Shown: piece after piece, positions 1 to 9,967 of the stretch
Layout: each line of letters starts with the position of its first letter
Numbering within the stretch: the first letter of the stretch is position 1
DNA from: Methylomonas sp. ZR1
GTDB lineage: Bacteria > Pseudomonadota > Gammaproteobacteria > Methylococcales > Methylomonadaceae
Direction of reading: 5' to 3'
Assembly: GCF_013141865.1 (NCBI RefSeq)
Contig: NZ_RCST01000001.1
Location: forward strand, 310,001-374,000
DNA: 64,000 bases
Notes under the pieces: model-generated
Database searches by the model: none
Told to the model about the DNA's origin: nothing
The model's input: the letters and a program-made list of their open reading frames with translations, nothing else
Translations under genes and position numbers: made by a program

Positions 1-2070
1 GAAGCTGCACGTAAAACCCTACTGGAGTTGGCGCAAGGTAAAAGTTTCGAGGAGTTGAAGGAGTTACTGGTAGAGCAGCAAACACGGGTCAATGATTTTC
101 AGGAACTGCACTCGCTGGCTGCGGTTAATGCCAAATTTACCAAAAAAAGTTTTTTTAGTTGGTTCTCTCGTAATAAAGCGCCGGAACTGCCCGATGAGAC
201 CCGCTTGCAAGCCAGGCTGGATGCACTGCGAGACGAGATGGACCGTGAAGAAAATATCGGCAAAGCCTTGGAGCAAGCTGTGCTTAATGAGGCATTGCTG
301 AAAAAATTTAGCGGTGATCGCGGCAAGTTAGTTGATGGTAAACCGTGTTTTTTATGTGGCTCCTTAGATCATCCCTATGTTTCTAAACCGCCAATCCAAA
401 CCAACTCTAAAAAAGCCTTAGTCGATCAGCGCGGCAAGATGCAGGCCTTAAAAGCTGCTATGGATAGTGTCTCCGGGCAGTTGGCAGTGGCAAAAAAGCA
501 AGGTAGTCAATTGTCAGCGCGGCAGCAAAGATTGCAGCAAATGCGCTCGCAATGGTTGGTTTTGAGCAACCGTTTAAATGCCGTCAGTGCGGAGTTGGAC
601 ATCAATAATTTGTCTTTGCAAAAACGCTTGTGGGACGCAGAAGCCCAGGAGTTGGAGAAAATCAAAAACCTGGTCAATGATCACGCGCAGTTACAGCGTA
701 ATGTGGCTAAGTGGACGGCCGAGCTAGAAGCCAAGCAGGCTTTGGTAGAAAAATTAACGGCGTCGGTGGAGCAACTTGATGCCACTTGGCGTAATCGGCC
801 TCAGGAATACATCGAATCCGAACAGCTTTTCGCTAGTCGTACGGCGGAGCAAAAGGCGCTTGTTGATAAACTGGAAAAGCAGTTGGCTTTATTGGGTGAG
901 AAGTTACCAGGAAAAGGCAAAGAAAATATAGTCTTCGATAAGCTCAATACTCGGCGCCAGGATTACCAAATCCGCGAGTTACGTCAGAAGGGCTTGCTGG
1001 AGGAAGTTGCTAGCTTGCAAGATAGACTGCACGCTAGTCAGGCAAAAATAGCCAGTTATCAGGAGCAGATGGCAGACGCTTTGACTAGCTTGCAAACGGA
1101 AGAATCGCTGGGTTTGCATCTAGTTATCCTGGAGAAGCAAAAACTCATCGTCGAATTGGAGCGGCAAATAGCCACCCAGCAACTTGAACTAGATGCAATG
1201 CGGCGAGTATTGGCTAATAAAATTGCGGGTGGTGTTTTTACTGATGTCGATAGTTTACGGTCGGCTTTAGAGCTGATCGATAGGCGGGCGGAAATTGAGC
1301 AAAAGCTGGAACAGCAAAATACGCAATTGGCAGCAATCTGCGAAGAACTGGCTAAACTGTCAGCCGATTTACAAAATGAATTGGCGGTTATGCCGGCCAA
1401 TTTAAACGAAGCCGATCTTTTGGCAATCCAACGCCAGCTATCCCAGAAAATCGATATTGCCGAACAAGAAGTGGCTACGTTGGAAACTAAGCTGGATAAA
1501 CAGTCAGCTTATCAAGAAAAATATCAGAGCCTTCAGGCGCTTTTGGCTGAGCAAAGGGTGATACATGCACAAGCCGAAGCGGAAATGAAGTTGATTAATG
1601 ACGAGCAGGGTGGTTTCCGGCGGCGTATTCAACAGTTGTTGGTGGATAATTTGTTGTCGGAAGCCAACCGGATTTTGGAAAAACTAAGCGGACGTTACTA
1701 TATTCGCAGTTTGGCCAGTGATAATGGTTTGGCGCTAGAGGTTGAAGATACCAAACAAAAAAATCTACGGCGATTGCCGAAAACCTTGTCTGGCGGGGAG
1801 AGCTTTGTGGTCAGTTTGGCTTTGGCCTTGGCGCTAGCTGAGATTGCCAACAACGGTAAGGCGATCGATTCACTGTTTCTGGATGAGGGCTTTGGTAATT
1901 TAGACGCGGAAGCCCTGTATCTGGCAATGAGTGCCTTAGAAGGCTTGAAGACTCAAGGGAAAACGGTCGGTGTAATTTCCCACGTCGAAGGGGTAAAAAA
2001 GCGCATCAAAACGCAGATTGAATTGGTAAAAAAAGCCAACGGTATGAGCGAATTGAAGATGGTTGCTTGA
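1..2070 (+). CDS. sbcC: Exonuclease SbcC, C-terminal part (5' end outside window)
   Basis: The reading frame is open from base 1, so this is the C-terminal 689 residues of a larger protein. SbcC is the ATPase of the SbcCD (Rad50/Mre11-like) nuclease that cleaves DNA hairpins and blocked ends. A zinc-hook CFLC motif lies at visible residues 116-119 and is flanked by long coiled coils. The ABC signature LSGGESF (about residue 596) and Walker B SLFLDEGFGNLD (about 624) follow, as in E. coli SbcC. The N-terminal Walker A half is upstream of the window; sbcD is probably there too, but that is not visible. Confidence 0.93.
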   Translation, partial: EAARKTLLELAQGKSFEELKELLVEQQTRVNDFQELHSLAAVNAKFTKKSFFSWFSRNKAPELPDETRLQARLDALRDEMDREENIGKALEQAVLNEALLKKFSGDRGKLVDGKPCFLCGSLDHPYVSKPPIQTNSKKALVDQRGKMQALKAAMDSVSGQLAVAKKQGSQLSARQQRLQQMRSQWLVLSNRLNAVSAELDINNLSLQKRLWDAEAQELEKIKNLVNDHAQLQRNVAKWTAELEAKQALVEKLTASVEQLDATWRNRPQEYIESEQLFASRTAEQKALVDKLEKQLALLGEKLPGKGKENIVFDKLNTRRQDYQIRELRQKGLLEEVASLQDRLHASQAKIASYQEQMADALTSLQTEESLGLHLVILEKQKLIVELERQIATQQLELDAMRRVLANKIAGGVFTDVDSLRSALELIDRRAEIEQKLEQQNTQLAAICEELAKLSADLQNELAVMPANLNEADLLAIQRQLSQKIDIAEQEVATLETKLDKQSAYQEKYQSLQALLAEQRVIHAQAEAEMKLINDEQGGFRRRIQQLLVDNLLSEANRILEKLSGRYYIRSLASDNGLALEVEDTKQKNLRRLPKTLSGGESFVVSLALALALAEIANNGKAIDSLFLDEGFGNLDAEALYLAMSALEGLKTQGKTVGVISHVEGVKKRIKTQIELVKKANGMSELKMVA

Positions 2071-2076
2071 TCTGAC

Positions 2077-2100
2077 GGTGGAGTAGGTGAACGCTCCACC
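2077..2100. terminator. Hairpin between convergent genes
   Basis: GGTGGAG (2077-2083) pairs with CTCCACC (2094-2100) across a 10-nt loop, directly after the sbcC stop codon and before the end of the convergent gene. There is no clear T-tract on either strand, so termination is only inferred from position. Confidence 0.4.
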
Positions 2101-2114
2101 ACAAAATTAAGTAA

Positions 2115-2495
2115 TTAATTGCTGGGGCGGAAGGCTTTGCCGTAGGTGGTTTCCGCGTTGAAATTGTCCCACACATATAAAGGATGAACGATAGGCTGCG
2201 TAGGGATTGGCGAGGAAACTAAATCCAGCACGCCGACGCCGATTCTTCCACCCATGTTCAATAACCCTTTAAACGTACCGCCGATAAAGCCGTAAATAAC
2301 ATTGCTTTGATTGTTGATTAAAATAATGTTTTTCGGTATTTCCAGGGAAGATGTGGCGATGTTGGCAAGGCCGGTGGTCAGTTTTCGCCCGAAGGTTTGG
2401 CCATAGGTTTCGGCTTCTTCCGCCTGGGTTGGCAAGCTCGTCAATAGAATGGCTGCGGATAAAACAGTGGCCAGGGTGCGAGTGTTTCGATTCAT
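2115..2495 (-). CDS. Exosortase system-associated protein, TIGR04073-like
   Basis: A 126-residue secreted protein. The N-terminal signal peptide is cleaved after about residue 25 (LPTQA). The rest resembles the TIGR04073 family, small proteins that co-occur with exosortase/PEP-CTERM genomes: a glycine-rich middle (GGTFKGLLNMGGRIGVG) and a YVWDNF..TTYGKAF end. An AGGA ribosome site lies 8 nt before ATG. It is monocistronic, with function unknown. The family assignment is from memory of the motif pattern; the signal peptide is seen directly. Confidence 0.65.
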   Translation of the reverse strand: MNRNTRTLATVLSAAILLTSLPTQAEEAETYGQTFGRKLTTGLANIATSSLEIPKNIILINNQSNVIYGFIGGTFKGLLNMGGRIGVGVLDLVSSPIPTQPIVHPLYVWDNFNAETTYGKAFRPSN

Positions 2496-2598
2496 AACTG
2501 ATCCTGTATATTAGAGCGGATGTGAGTATCTGTTGGTCGAGTCGGCTTTACCGCTTCGACCGACAATCGCTCGAAAGTATAGCAGAGCCCTGGACTGT

Positions 2599-4875
2599 TT
2601 ACTTTTTCAGCGCCTTGGCAAATGCACTGCTCATGCTGTTCTGTAGCGCGGGTTGTTGTTTGGGTTTATGAGCAGTTTTTTGCGGTTTTTCTTTTGGAAT
2701 AATCTCACCGGCATCCAGGTTTTTTCGCATGCTGAGAGAAATACGCTGCCGTGCCACATCGACTTCCAGTACGCGCACTTTTACCATATCACCGGTTTTT
2801 ACGATGCTACGCGGATCTTTAACAAAGTCATCCGCCAAGTGTGAAATATGCACCAAACCGTCTTGATGTACGCCAATATCAACAAAAGCACCGAAATTGG
2901 CGACGTTGGTCACGACGCCGTCTAACGTCATGCCCGGTTCAAGATCGGTAATTTTCTCCACGCCATCCTTGAATTGCACGCTTTTAAACTCCGGACGCGG
3001 GTCGCGGCCTGGTTTTTCCAGTTCCTGCAAAATATCCGAAACGGTGGGAACGCCAAAATTGGCGTTGGCATAGTTTGCCGGATTCAGGCCGCGTAAAAAC
3101 TGGCTTTGGCCGATCAAGTCGCGGATTGATTTGCCCGTATCATCCAGGATTGCATTGACCACGGGGTAGGCTTCTGGATGCACGGCAGATGCGTCTAGCG
3201 GGTTGTCGCCGTTCATGACTCTGAGAAAGCCGGCTGCTTGTTCGAACGCTTTATCGCCTAGGCGCGGCACTTTTTTCAGCTGATTGCGGTTCGCAAACGG
3301 GCCATTCGCATCGCGAAACGCAACGATGTTTTCGCTGATGCTGCTGCTTAGTCCGGATACTTGTTTCAGCAAAGCTACCGAAGCTGTGTTTACGTCTACG
3401 CCGACCGCGTTCACGCAATCCTCTACCACGGTATCGAGCATACGAGCCAATTGCACTTGGTTGACGTCATGTTGATATTGACCAACGCCTATCGATTTTG
3501 GATCGATTTTCACCAGTTCCGCCAGTGGGTCTTGTAGTCGGCGGGCTATCGATACTGCGCCGCGTAATGAGACGTCGAGGTCTGGAAACTCCTTGGCAGC
3601 CAGTTCCGATGCCGAATATACCGACGCGCCGGCTTCGGAAACTGTGATTTTTTGAAAATTAAGGTCTTTATGTTGCTTCATCAAGTCTGCAACCAATTGA
3701 TCAGTTTCCCGAGAAGCGGTGCCGTTACCGATACTCACCAGTTGTACTTGGTGCTGCTTGATCAATTTAGCCAGAACTGCTATCGATTGATCCCATTGGT
3801 TCTTAGGTTGATGCGGGTAAATGGTTTCTGTGGTCAACAGCTTGCCGGTTGCGTCAACCACAGCAACTTTGACGCCTGTGCGAATGCCGGGGTCCAGGCC
3901 CATGGTCGCTTTGGGACCGGCTGGCGCCGCCAGCATCAAGTCGCGCAAATTGCTGGCAAACACTCTAATGGCTTCTTGCTCGGCGGCCTCGCGCAGTCTC
4001 AGCTTTAGATCCATATCGATACGGGTAAATAGTTTGATTTTCCAGGCAAAGCGGGCGGTTTCGGCCAACCAGGCATCGGCGGGTTTTTCTGTGTCTTTAA
4101 CTTGCAGGCGTTGACTAACGAATTGTGAACATAGCTGATGTTCTTCTTGATCCAGTTCCGCCGGTTTTAGGGTTAAGGATAGTAAATCCTCGTTACGACC
4201 GCGGAACAAGGCCAAGGCGCGGTGAGACGGAATCTTATTGATCGCTTCGCTATAGTCGAAATAATCCTTGAATTTTGCTGCCTCTGCTTCCTTGCCGGTC
4301 ACGACGCTAGCGTGCAGGATGCCCTTATTCCAAACACGTTCGCGTAATTCAGCAAGTAGTTCGGCATCTTCGGAAATACGCTCCATGATGATCTGACGGG
4401 CGCCCTCCAGGGCCGCCGCGACATCCGCGATACCTTTTTCAGCATCGATATAGCTAGCTGCGATTTGTTCGGGGATTAGGTTGCGATTATCTAAGATGGC
4501 GTCGGCTAATGGTTCAAGACCGGCTTCGCGAGCAATTTGCGCTTTGGTGCGGCGTTTAGGCTTGTAGGGTAGGTATAGGTCTTCCAGAAGCGTTTTGGTG
4601 TCGGCGTCGAGTATTGCTAGTTCCAGTTCCGGGGTGAGCTTTCCTTGCGAGCGAATGGTGTCGAGAATTGAGTCGCGGCGGCTGTTAAGTTCCCGCAAAT
4701 AAATCAATCTTTCCTCAAGATTTCGCAATTGCGTATCGTCCAGGCCACCGGTTACTTCTTTGCGATAGCGGGCTATGAAGGGCACCGTGGCGCCATCGTC
4801 CAATAGGGCGGCTGCGGCGGCGACTTGTTGCGGCTTAACTGAAAGTTCTTCGGCAATGCGTTGGATAACGTCCAT
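2599..4875 (-). CDS. tex: Tex family RNA-binding transcription accessory protein
   Basis: 758 residues, the usual length for Tex. The order is an N-terminal Tex/HTH-rich region, a YqgF/RNase H-like fold near residue 325 ([17 protein letters not shown]), helix-hairpin-helix segments near 490-560 (VDVNTAS..LL) and a C-terminal S1 RNA-binding domain near 640-715 ([15 protein letters not shown]). A basic tail follows. Tex binds single-stranded RNA and associates with transcribing polymerase. The gene stands alone, with no partner on the same strand nearby. Confidence 0.95.
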   Translation of the reverse strand: MDVIQRIAEELSVKPQQVAAAAALLDDGATVPFIARYRKEVTGGLDDTQLRNLEERLIYLRELNSRRDSILDTIRSQGKLTPELELAILDADTKTLLEDLYLPYKPKRRTKAQIAREAGLEPLADAILDNRNLIPEQIAASYIDAEKGIADVAAALEGARQIIMERISEDAELLAELRERVWNKGILHASVVTGKEAEAAKFKDYFDYSEAINKIPSHRALALFRGRNEDLLSLTLKPAELDQEEHQLCSQFVSQRLQVKDTEKPADAWLAETARFAWKIKLFTRIDMDLKLRLREAAEQEAIRVFASNLRDLMLAAPAGPKATMGLDPGIRTGVKVAVVDATGKLLTTETIYPHQPKNQWDQSIAVLAKLIKQHQVQLVSIGNGTASRETDQLVADLMKQHKDLNFQKITVSEAGASVYSASELAAKEFPDLDVSLRGAVSIARRLQDPLAELVKIDPKSIGVGQYQHDVNQVQLARMLDTVVEDCVNAVGVDVNTASVALLKQVSGLSSSISENIVAFRDANGPFANRNQLKKVPRLGDKAFEQAAGFLRVMNGDNPLDASAVHPEAYPVVNAILDDTGKSIRDLIGQSQFLRGLNPANYANANFGVPTVSDILQELEKPGRDPRPEFKSVQFKDGVEKITDLEPGMTLDGVVTNVANFGAFVDIGVHQDGLVHISHLADDFVKDPRSIVKTGDMVKVRVLEVDVARQRISLSMRKNLDAGEIIPKEKPQKTAHKPKQQPALQNSMSSAFAKALKK

Positions 4876-4975
4876 CTGTAGCTTAAATAAAATTGGTATA
4901 AAGGCCCAATTCTACATTAGCGTGGGTTCTTGAAAAAGCGAACTATCAGAAATGGAGTGAGAAACTTGCGGGCAC

Positions 4976-5010
4976 AAAAAAGGCGCCAGCTGAATTTTCA
5001 GCTGGCGCCT
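4976..5010 (-). terminator. Rho-independent terminator of the small membrane protein gene
   Basis: A perfect 14-bp inverted repeat (AGGCGCCAGCTGAA at 4981 with its complement to 5010), with a near-zero loop, lies 17 nt after the stop codon of the minus-strand gene. On that strand it is followed at once by six T residues, the classic intrinsic terminator layout. Confidence 0.85.
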
Positions 5011-5027
5011 AAATTGCTAAGCAAAAA

Positions 5028-5225
5028 TTATTTTGCTTGGCTTAAAACGTCGTTATTAAAATCTTTATGCTTTGCCAAAACTTGGGCTTCAGCTTGGGCA
5101 GAAGTTTCGCCGCTGTATTTGAGATGTTTGGTTTCATCCGCTTTCAGCAAAACGACGCCAGCAATAGCAATTGCAGTAACAACAGCAACTACAGTAAAGG
5201 TATTGTCTTTTTCTTGTTCAGCCAT
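5028..5225 (-). CDS. Small single-span membrane protein, unknown function
   Basis: 65 residues. The ATG at 5225 is preferred over one five codons upstream because an AGGA site lies 8 nt before it. A short charged N-terminus (MAEQEKDN) is followed by one hydrophobic span (about residues 9-27) and a polar, Ala/Gln/Lys-rich tail. I do not recognise the family. It has its own TTGACA promoter (5323-5351) and a strong terminator, so it is very likely a real, independently expressed gene. Confidence 0.7.
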   Translation of the reverse strand: MAEQEKDNTFTVVAVVTAIAIAGVVLLKADETKHLKYSGETSAQAEAQVLAKHKDFNNDVLSQAK

Positions 5226-5322
5226 TTTTATAATCCTCATCTTGTTGTTGTAATAATTAGCCCTAAACGGGGCAACTCGAGTTGTATGTCGAAATTAGTA
5301 TTATTGTTGGTCGACGGTGCAT

Positions 5323-5351
5323 TTTTTACACTCAAAACTGTTTTGTGTCAA
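5323..5351 (-). promoter_or_regulatory. Sigma-70 type promoter for the small membrane protein
   Basis: On the minus strand a perfect -35 TTGACA (5346-5351) is separated by 17 nt from TAAAAA (5323-5328). The predicted transcript would start near 5315, leaving a leader of about 90 nt. Confidence 0.5.
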
Positions 5352-5747
5352 AACAATATTTTTGCGATTATTCGTTTTGACTGATAGGTATTTTATTTTT
5401 CTAATAAAATCAATTTATTATGGGCTTTTCTTTTGGCTGAAAAGTACCCGGTTTTGATGCGATGCTGTTGCTGCGTATCTGTTTCGGCGTGGTTTGCTAT
5501 GCATTTATGCCGTATGCCCGAAGCCTGCATTGCGGCGGCAAGTCGAGAAATATTGTGGGAAATTCCTATCGTTTGTCGAGTGTTCTGCGGGGTGATGAAG
5601 AGAAAGGAGGTATGGTTAACTTCGGCCATCGTGCAGGTTGCATGATAGGATTGGAATTTGAATCTGGCAGTCTGTTTGTTCTTACGGCGTTGTGTTGTTC
5701 GAATGGAGGCGGCTCGAAAATAATCTTTAGCTAAATTTGGGGTACTC
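5352..5747. other. Intergenic region with no supported gene
   Basis: About 400 bases between the minus-strand promoter and the SirB-like gene. Short open frames exist but have no ribosome site, no family resemblance and a Cys-rich composition typical of chance frames. It presumably holds the promoter of the SirB-like gene, but I see no convincing element. Confidence 0.5.
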
Positions 5748-6110
5748 ATGCTTAAACACATACATCTTCTTTTCGTGGCAGTTTTGGTCGTCAGCTTTAT
5801 TGGGCGAGTGGTGCTTGCCGAGCTAAAGCCAGCCCTTTTGGAGCAGAAATGGCTAAAAATTGGTCCGCATATCATTGCGAGTTTGGTCTTGTTGACCGGA
5901 TTTTCCTTGGTTTTCCAAGGAGGTTGGTTATCAGCAGAATTTGCTTGGATTGTAGCCAAGCTATTGATGTTGATAGTTTACATTGGCTTGGGGATTGTGG
6001 CGATTCGCCAATCGGGACGTTCGCGATGGTTGGCTTTTGGTGGCGCATTGATTTGTTTGTATTACATCTCCAAGGTTGCTGTGACTAAGCAGGTTTTTTT
6101 CTTTTTTTAA
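5748..6110 (+). CDS. SirB2-like membrane protein
   Basis: 120 residues with four hydrophobic spans. The N-terminal KHIHLLFVAVLVVSFIGR pattern and the GxxL..G spacing match the SirB family (a historical invasion-gene regulator name; the biochemical role is unknown). It sits in the inner membrane by prediction. The protein ends in five Phe residues, which is unusual but in frame. It is a stand-alone gene between two intergenic regions. Confidence 0.7.
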   Translation: MLKHIHLLFVAVLVVSFIGRVVLAELKPALLEQKWLKIGPHIIASLVLLTGFSLVFQGGWLSAEFAWIVAKLLMLIVYIGLGIVAIRQSGRSRWLAFGGALICLYYISKVAVTKQVFFFF

Positions 6111-6193
6111 GTGTTGTTCTATGCGTTGGAGTTTGTCCGCGAGGCCTTGTGTTTCTTAGAGAGTAGATAAATTTGGCTTGCGAAAAATAGTTA

Positions 6194-6222
6194 TTGACAG
6201 ATTGTGAAATTTGTAGGCTAAC
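6194..6222 (+). promoter_or_regulatory. Candidate promoter of the RlpA-like gene
   Basis: TTGACA (6194-6199), then 17 nt, then GCTAAC (6217-6222). The -35 is perfect and the -10 weak. It lies about 75 nt before the ribosome site of the downstream gene. Confidence 0.35.
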
Positions 6223-6297
6223 GAAAAAAGCTTGTCAAAGCGTTTTTATTCGGATAACCTCAAACCTCCTGTCAATACTCAACGTAAGGAGGGTAGG

Positions 6298-6702
6298 ATG
6301 CGAAAAACGAAATTGACGGCAATATTATTGCTTTCAGCGAGTCTAGCGTCTTTTAGCTCTGTAGGTTTAGCGAAAACAGAAAGGAACGGTTTTCTTTCCC
6401 TTGAACAAAGCGGCGTCGCATCGTATTACAGCGACAAAATGCATGGTCAGCGGACAGCAAACGGTGAATTTTATGATAAAAACGCATTAACTGCGGCTCA
6501 CGCGAGCTTGCCGTTTGGTTCTTTGGTGCGTGTCGTTAATCTTAGTAATAATCGTAGTGTCGAGTTGCGGATAAATAGCCGCGCTCATAAAGCCAATAAG
6601 CGGCTGCTTGATGTGTCCAAAAGGGCTGCCAGCGAGCTTGGTTTTATCCAAGCAGGCTTGGCGAAAGTCAAACTTGAAGTTCTGCGTGTAGGCGACGCCT
6701 AA
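6298..6702 (+). CDS. RlpA-like double-psi beta-barrel protein, catalytic Asp missing
   Basis: 134 residues starting at the ATG behind a strong AAGGAGGG site; an in-frame upstream start lacks one. A signal peptide (about residues 1-25, ending SSVGLA) has no lipobox Cys, and there is no SPOR domain, so this is a minimal periplasmic RlpA-like barrel. GVASYY and LTAAHASLPFGS are conserved, including the catalytic His. The position 26 residues after that His, Asp in the NDRGP motif of P. aeruginosa RlpA (D157), is Ser here (RINSRAH). It may bind peptidoglycan without cleaving it. Confidence 0.8.
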   Translation: MRKTKLTAILLLSASLASFSSVGLAKTERNGFLSLEQSGVASYYSDKMHGQRTANGEFYDKNALTAAHASLPFGSLVRVVNLSNNRSVELRINSRAHKANKRLLDVSKRAASELGFIQAGLAKVKLEVLRVGDA

Positions 6703-6714
6703 GTTGCCTGTAGT

Positions 6715-6746
6715 GATGTAATTCGGTCTACGGGTCGGATTACATC
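6715..6746. terminator. Hairpin between convergent rlpA-like gene and purD
   Basis: GATGTAATTCG (6715-6725) pairs with CGGATTACATC (6736-6746), 11 bp with one G-T pair and a 10-nt loop. No T-tract follows. The position between two convergent genes suggests a shared terminator. Confidence 0.45.
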
Positions 6747-6782
6747 GTCCTCGCTTATTCTGAAATCTCTCAAACTTACTTG

Positions 6783-8069
6783 TTAAGCGGTTTCTTTAAT
6801 CGCTTTAAAGCCGATGTCTGTTCGGAAATACACGTCCTGCCAGTTGATTTGTCGGCATAGCTCGTAGGCTTTTTCCTGGGCTTGAGCGATGCTGTCGCCC
6901 AATGCGCACGCGCATAATACTCGGCCACCGGCAGTGACTACTTGGCCTGCAACTTGTTTGGTGCCGGCGTGAAACACCTTAAAATCGTCACCAATATTGC
7001 TGCCCGGTAATCCGCTGATTGGATGGCCTTTGGCGTAATCGTCGGGATAACCGCCGGCTGCGAGTACGACCCCCAATGAAGGGCGTTCGTCCCACTCCGT
7101 AGTCGTATGATCAAGATTTTTATCTATGGCTGCCAGACAAAGTTCAACCAAATCGCTTTTTAAACGCATCATGATCGGTTGGGTTTCCGGATCGCCAAAG
7201 CGGCAGTTGTATTCCAACACTTTGATACTACCGTTCTTGCCTATCATTAGGCCGGCATAGAGAAAGCCGGTATATTCGTTACCGTCTTCACGCATGCCTT
7301 GCAAAGTGGGCAAAATTACCTCATCCATGACGCGCTGGTTAATTTCTGGCGTCACGATAGGTGCGGGAGAATAGGCCCCCATGCCGCCCGTGTTGGGACC
7401 TAAATCGCCGTTGTCGCGAGCCTTGTGATCTTGAGATGTTGCCATGGCCAAGGCATGCAAGCCGTCGGCGATAACGATAAAACTGGCTTCTTCGCCAGCC
7501 AAAAATTCTTCAATCACAACCCGATGCCCGGCCGTGCCAAACGTATTGCCGGCTAACATGTCTTGAACCGCGGCAATTGCCTCTTGTTCGGATTGGGCGA
7601 CGATTACGCCTTTACCGGCTGCCAAACCATCGGCTTTGACAACGATGGGTGCGCCATTTTCGCGGATATAAGCGATTGCCGGTTCAACTTCTGTAAAACT
7701 TTCGTATGCGGCTGTGGGGATGCCGTGGCGGATCATAAAATCCTTACAGAAGGATTTGGAGCCTTCCAACTGCGCGGCTTGAGCAGTCGGCCCGAAGCAC
7801 TTCAAACCAGCGGCGGAAAATCGGTCAACGATGCCTTTGACTAAGGGTACCTCCGGTCCAATGATGGTGAGCTCTATGTCTCGGGCTTGAGCGAAACTCA
7901 ATAAACCTTCGATATCGTCGGCTTGAATGTCGACATTGTCAATGCCGGGTTCAAGAGCTGTACCGGCGTTACCCGGCGCAACGTAGACGTTGCCGGCTTT
8001 TGCGGATTGCCTGACTTTCCAGGCCAAGGCGTGTTCTCGGCCGCCACTACCTACGATCAAAATGTTCAT
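6783..8069 (-). CDS. purD: Phosphoribosylamine--glycine ligase
   Basis: 428 residues, full length for PurD (GAR synthetase), which joins glycine to phosphoribosylamine in purine synthesis. The N-terminus MNILIVGSGGREHAL, ATP-grasp core VVKADGLAAGKGVIVA, EFLAGEEASF and GGMGAYSP are all present. It is the last gene of the dusB-fis-purH-purD operon, 16 bp after purH. Confidence 0.97.
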   Translation of the reverse strand: MNILIVGSGGREHALAWKVRQSAKAGNVYVAPGNAGTALEPGIDNVDIQADDIEGLLSFAQARDIELTIIGPEVPLVKGIVDRFSAAGLKCFGPTAQAAQLEGSKSFCKDFMIRHGIPTAAYESFTEVEPAIAYIRENGAPIVVKADGLAAGKGVIVAQSEQEAIAAVQDMLAGNTFGTAGHRVVIEEFLAGEEASFIVIADGLHALAMATSQDHKARDNGDLGPNTGGMGAYSPAPIVTPEINQRVMDEVILPTLQGMREDGNEYTGFLYAGLMIGKNGSIKVLEYNCRFGDPETQPIMMRLKSDLVELCLAAIDKNLDHTTTEWDERPSLGVVLAAGGYPDDYAKGHPISGLPGSNIGDDFKVFHAGTKQVAGQVVTAGGRVLCACALGDSIAQAQEKAYELCRQINWQDVYFRTDIGFKAIKETA

Positions 8070-8085
8070 ATTAGCTTGTCCCGTA

Positions 8086-9666
8086 TTAATGTCTGAAATG
8101 CCGCATGCCGGTCAATACCATTGCGATATTGTGTTCGTCGGCGGCGGCAATCACTTCTGCATCGCGCATCGAGCCACCTGGATGAATAACTGCGGTTATG
8201 CCGGCCGCCGCCGCCGCGTCGATGCCGTCGCGGAACGGAAAAAAAGCGTCGGAGGCCATGACCGAGCCGGGCACGGTTAAGCCTTCGTCGGCGGCCTTGA
8301 TGCCGGCGATTTTTGCCGAATAAACTCGACTCATTTGTCCGGCGCCAATGCCGATGGTCTGGCCACCTTTGCCATAGACAATTGCGTTGGACTTGACGAA
8401 TTTGGCAACTTTCCAGACAAACAGTAGGTCCGCCAATTCTTGTTCCGTGGGTGCGCGTTTGCTGACTACTTTCAAATCGGCAGCACTGATCTTCCCGGTA
8501 TCCTTGTCCTGAACTAATAAGCCGCCTGTGATGCGTTTAAAATCTAAAGCTGATTCATGGGTATTTGTCCAATAGCCGGTTTCCAGCACCCGGACGTTCT
8601 GTTTTTTAGCCAACGCCGCTTGCGCACCCGCTGATATGGCCGGCGCGATGATCACTTCGACGAACTGGCGTCCTGCGATTTCCGCCGCAGTCTTTTCGTC
8701 CAATTCGCGGTTGAAAGCGATAATGCCGCCAAATGCGGAAGTCGGGTCGGTCGCGTACGCCAGATTGTAGGCGTCGAAAATGTCACCGCTTACCGCAACG
8801 CCGCAAGGATTGGCGTGTTTCACGATCACGCAGGCCGGTTGGTCGTTAAACGCTTTGACACATTCCAATGCCGCATCGGCGTCGGCAATATTGTTGTAAG
8901 ACAATTCCTTGCCTTGTAACTGTTTGGCAGCGGCTATGCTGCCGGCGGGTGGATTTTTTTCACCATAAAATGCCGCGTTTTGATGGGGATTTTCACCGTA
9001 ACGCATGCTCTGCAGGCGGTGGAATTGCAGATTTAGGGTTTCCGGGAAATCGCCGCTATCGACGACTTTGCTCAGGTAAGCGGCAATCATCGTGTCGTAA
9101 CGCGCAGTATGCTCGAAGCTTTTTAGCGCCAATTTAAAACGGGTGTCGTGGCTTAGGGCGCCGGCATTAGCTTGTAACTCGGCCAAAATTTTCGGGTAAT
9201 CGACCGGATCGACAACGATAGCCACGTCGTTATGGTTCTTGGCTGCGCCCCGGATCATGCTGGGGCCACCAATGTCAATGTTTTCTATCGCGGTTTCCAA
9301 GTCGCAATCGGGTTTTGCGACGGTTTGTTCGAAGGGATACAAGTTGACCACCACCATGTCGATAGCTTTGATGCCGTTTTCGGCCATCACAGCATCATCA
9401 ATGCCGCGCCGACCTAGAATGCCGCCGTGAACTTTGGGATGCAAGGTTTTAACGCGGCCGTCCATCATTTCCGGGAAGCCGGTGTAGTCGGAGACTTCGG
9501 TAACGGCAATATTATTGTCGACCAGCAGTTTGGCCGTGCCGCCGGTAGATAGTAGCTCGATGCCCAGGTGGCTGAGTTCTCGGCAAAATTCCAGAATACC
9601 GGCTTTGTCGGAAACGCTGACCAATGCGCGGGTCACTTTTTTATTTATGCCCAAAGTGGGATTCAT
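8086..9666 (-). CDS. purH: Bifunctional AICAR formyltransferase / IMP cyclohydrolase
   Basis: 526 residues, full length. The N-terminal MGS-like cyclohydrolase domain ([29 protein letters not shown]) is followed by the transformylase domain with the catalytic KHANPCGVA motif and a C-terminal [11 protein letters not shown]. It catalyses the last two steps to IMP using 10-formyl-THF. A GAGG site lies 6 nt before ATG. The gene is 37 bp downstream of fis. Confidence 0.97.
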   Translation of the reverse strand: MNPTLGINKKVTRALVSVSDKAGILEFCRELSHLGIELLSTGGTAKLLVDNNIAVTEVSDYTGFPEMMDGRVKTLHPKVHGGILGRRGIDDAVMAENGIKAIDMVVVNLYPFEQTVAKPDCDLETAIENIDIGGPSMIRGAAKNHNDVAIVVDPVDYPKILAELQANAGALSHDTRFKLALKSFEHTARYDTMIAAYLSKVVDSGDFPETLNLQFHRLQSMRYGENPHQNAAFYGEKNPPAGSIAAAKQLQGKELSYNNIADADAALECVKAFNDQPACVIVKHANPCGVAVSGDIFDAYNLAYATDPTSAFGGIIAFNRELDEKTAAEIAGRQFVEVIIAPAISAGAQAALAKKQNVRVLETGYWTNTHESALDFKRITGGLLVQDKDTGKISAADLKVVSKRAPTEQELADLLFVWKVAKFVKSNAIVYGKGGQTIGIGAGQMSRVYSAKIAGIKAADEGLTVPGSVMASDAFFPFRDGIDAAAAAGITAVIHPGGSMRDAEVIAAADEHNIAMVLTGMRHFRH

Positions 9667-9703
9667 GCAAACCTCAAGAAAGGGTAAAAAGAAGGGTTGG
9701 AAA

Positions 9704-9967
9704 TTAACCTATGCCGTAATGTTCAAGCTTTTTGCGTAAGGTGCTGCGGCTGAGGCCGAGGATGATCGCGGCTTTGCTTTGATTGTAATCGCAGTGTTTC
9801 AGCGTGGTTTCCAATAAGGGTCTTTCCACTTCTGCTAACACCAAATGGTATAAGCCGCTGGAATCGTGCCCGTTTAGGTGGGCGAAATAGTCTTCGACGC
9901 AATGACGGACATGGTCAGACAGCGTTTGCTCGCTGCCGGTGACTTTATGTGTAAGATGTTTTCCCAT
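9704..9967 (-). CDS. fis: DNA-binding protein Fis
   Basis: 87 residues. The C-terminal half matches the Fis helix-turn-helix ([19 protein letters not shown]), and the N-terminal part carries the [14 protein letters not shown] dimer helix. Fis is a nucleoid protein and growth-phase regulator. Its ATG follows the dusB stop codon with no gap (TAG then ATG), the conserved dusB-fis arrangement, which implies translational coupling. Confidence 0.95.
   Translation of the reverse strand: MGKHLTHKVTGSEQTLSDHVRHCVEDYFAHLNGHDSSGLYHLVLAEVERPLLETTLKHCDYNQSKAAIILGLSRSTLRKKLEHYGIG

Noticed and set aside
2077..2100. Hairpin as a strong intrinsic terminator
   Set aside because: There is no T-tract on either strand, so it is kept only as a weak positional call.
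5393..5959. 188-codon minus-strand open frame over the 5' half of the SirB-like gene
   Set aside because: It runs antisense to a gene with clear membrane-protein sequence, has no ribosome site and shows a chance-like composition.
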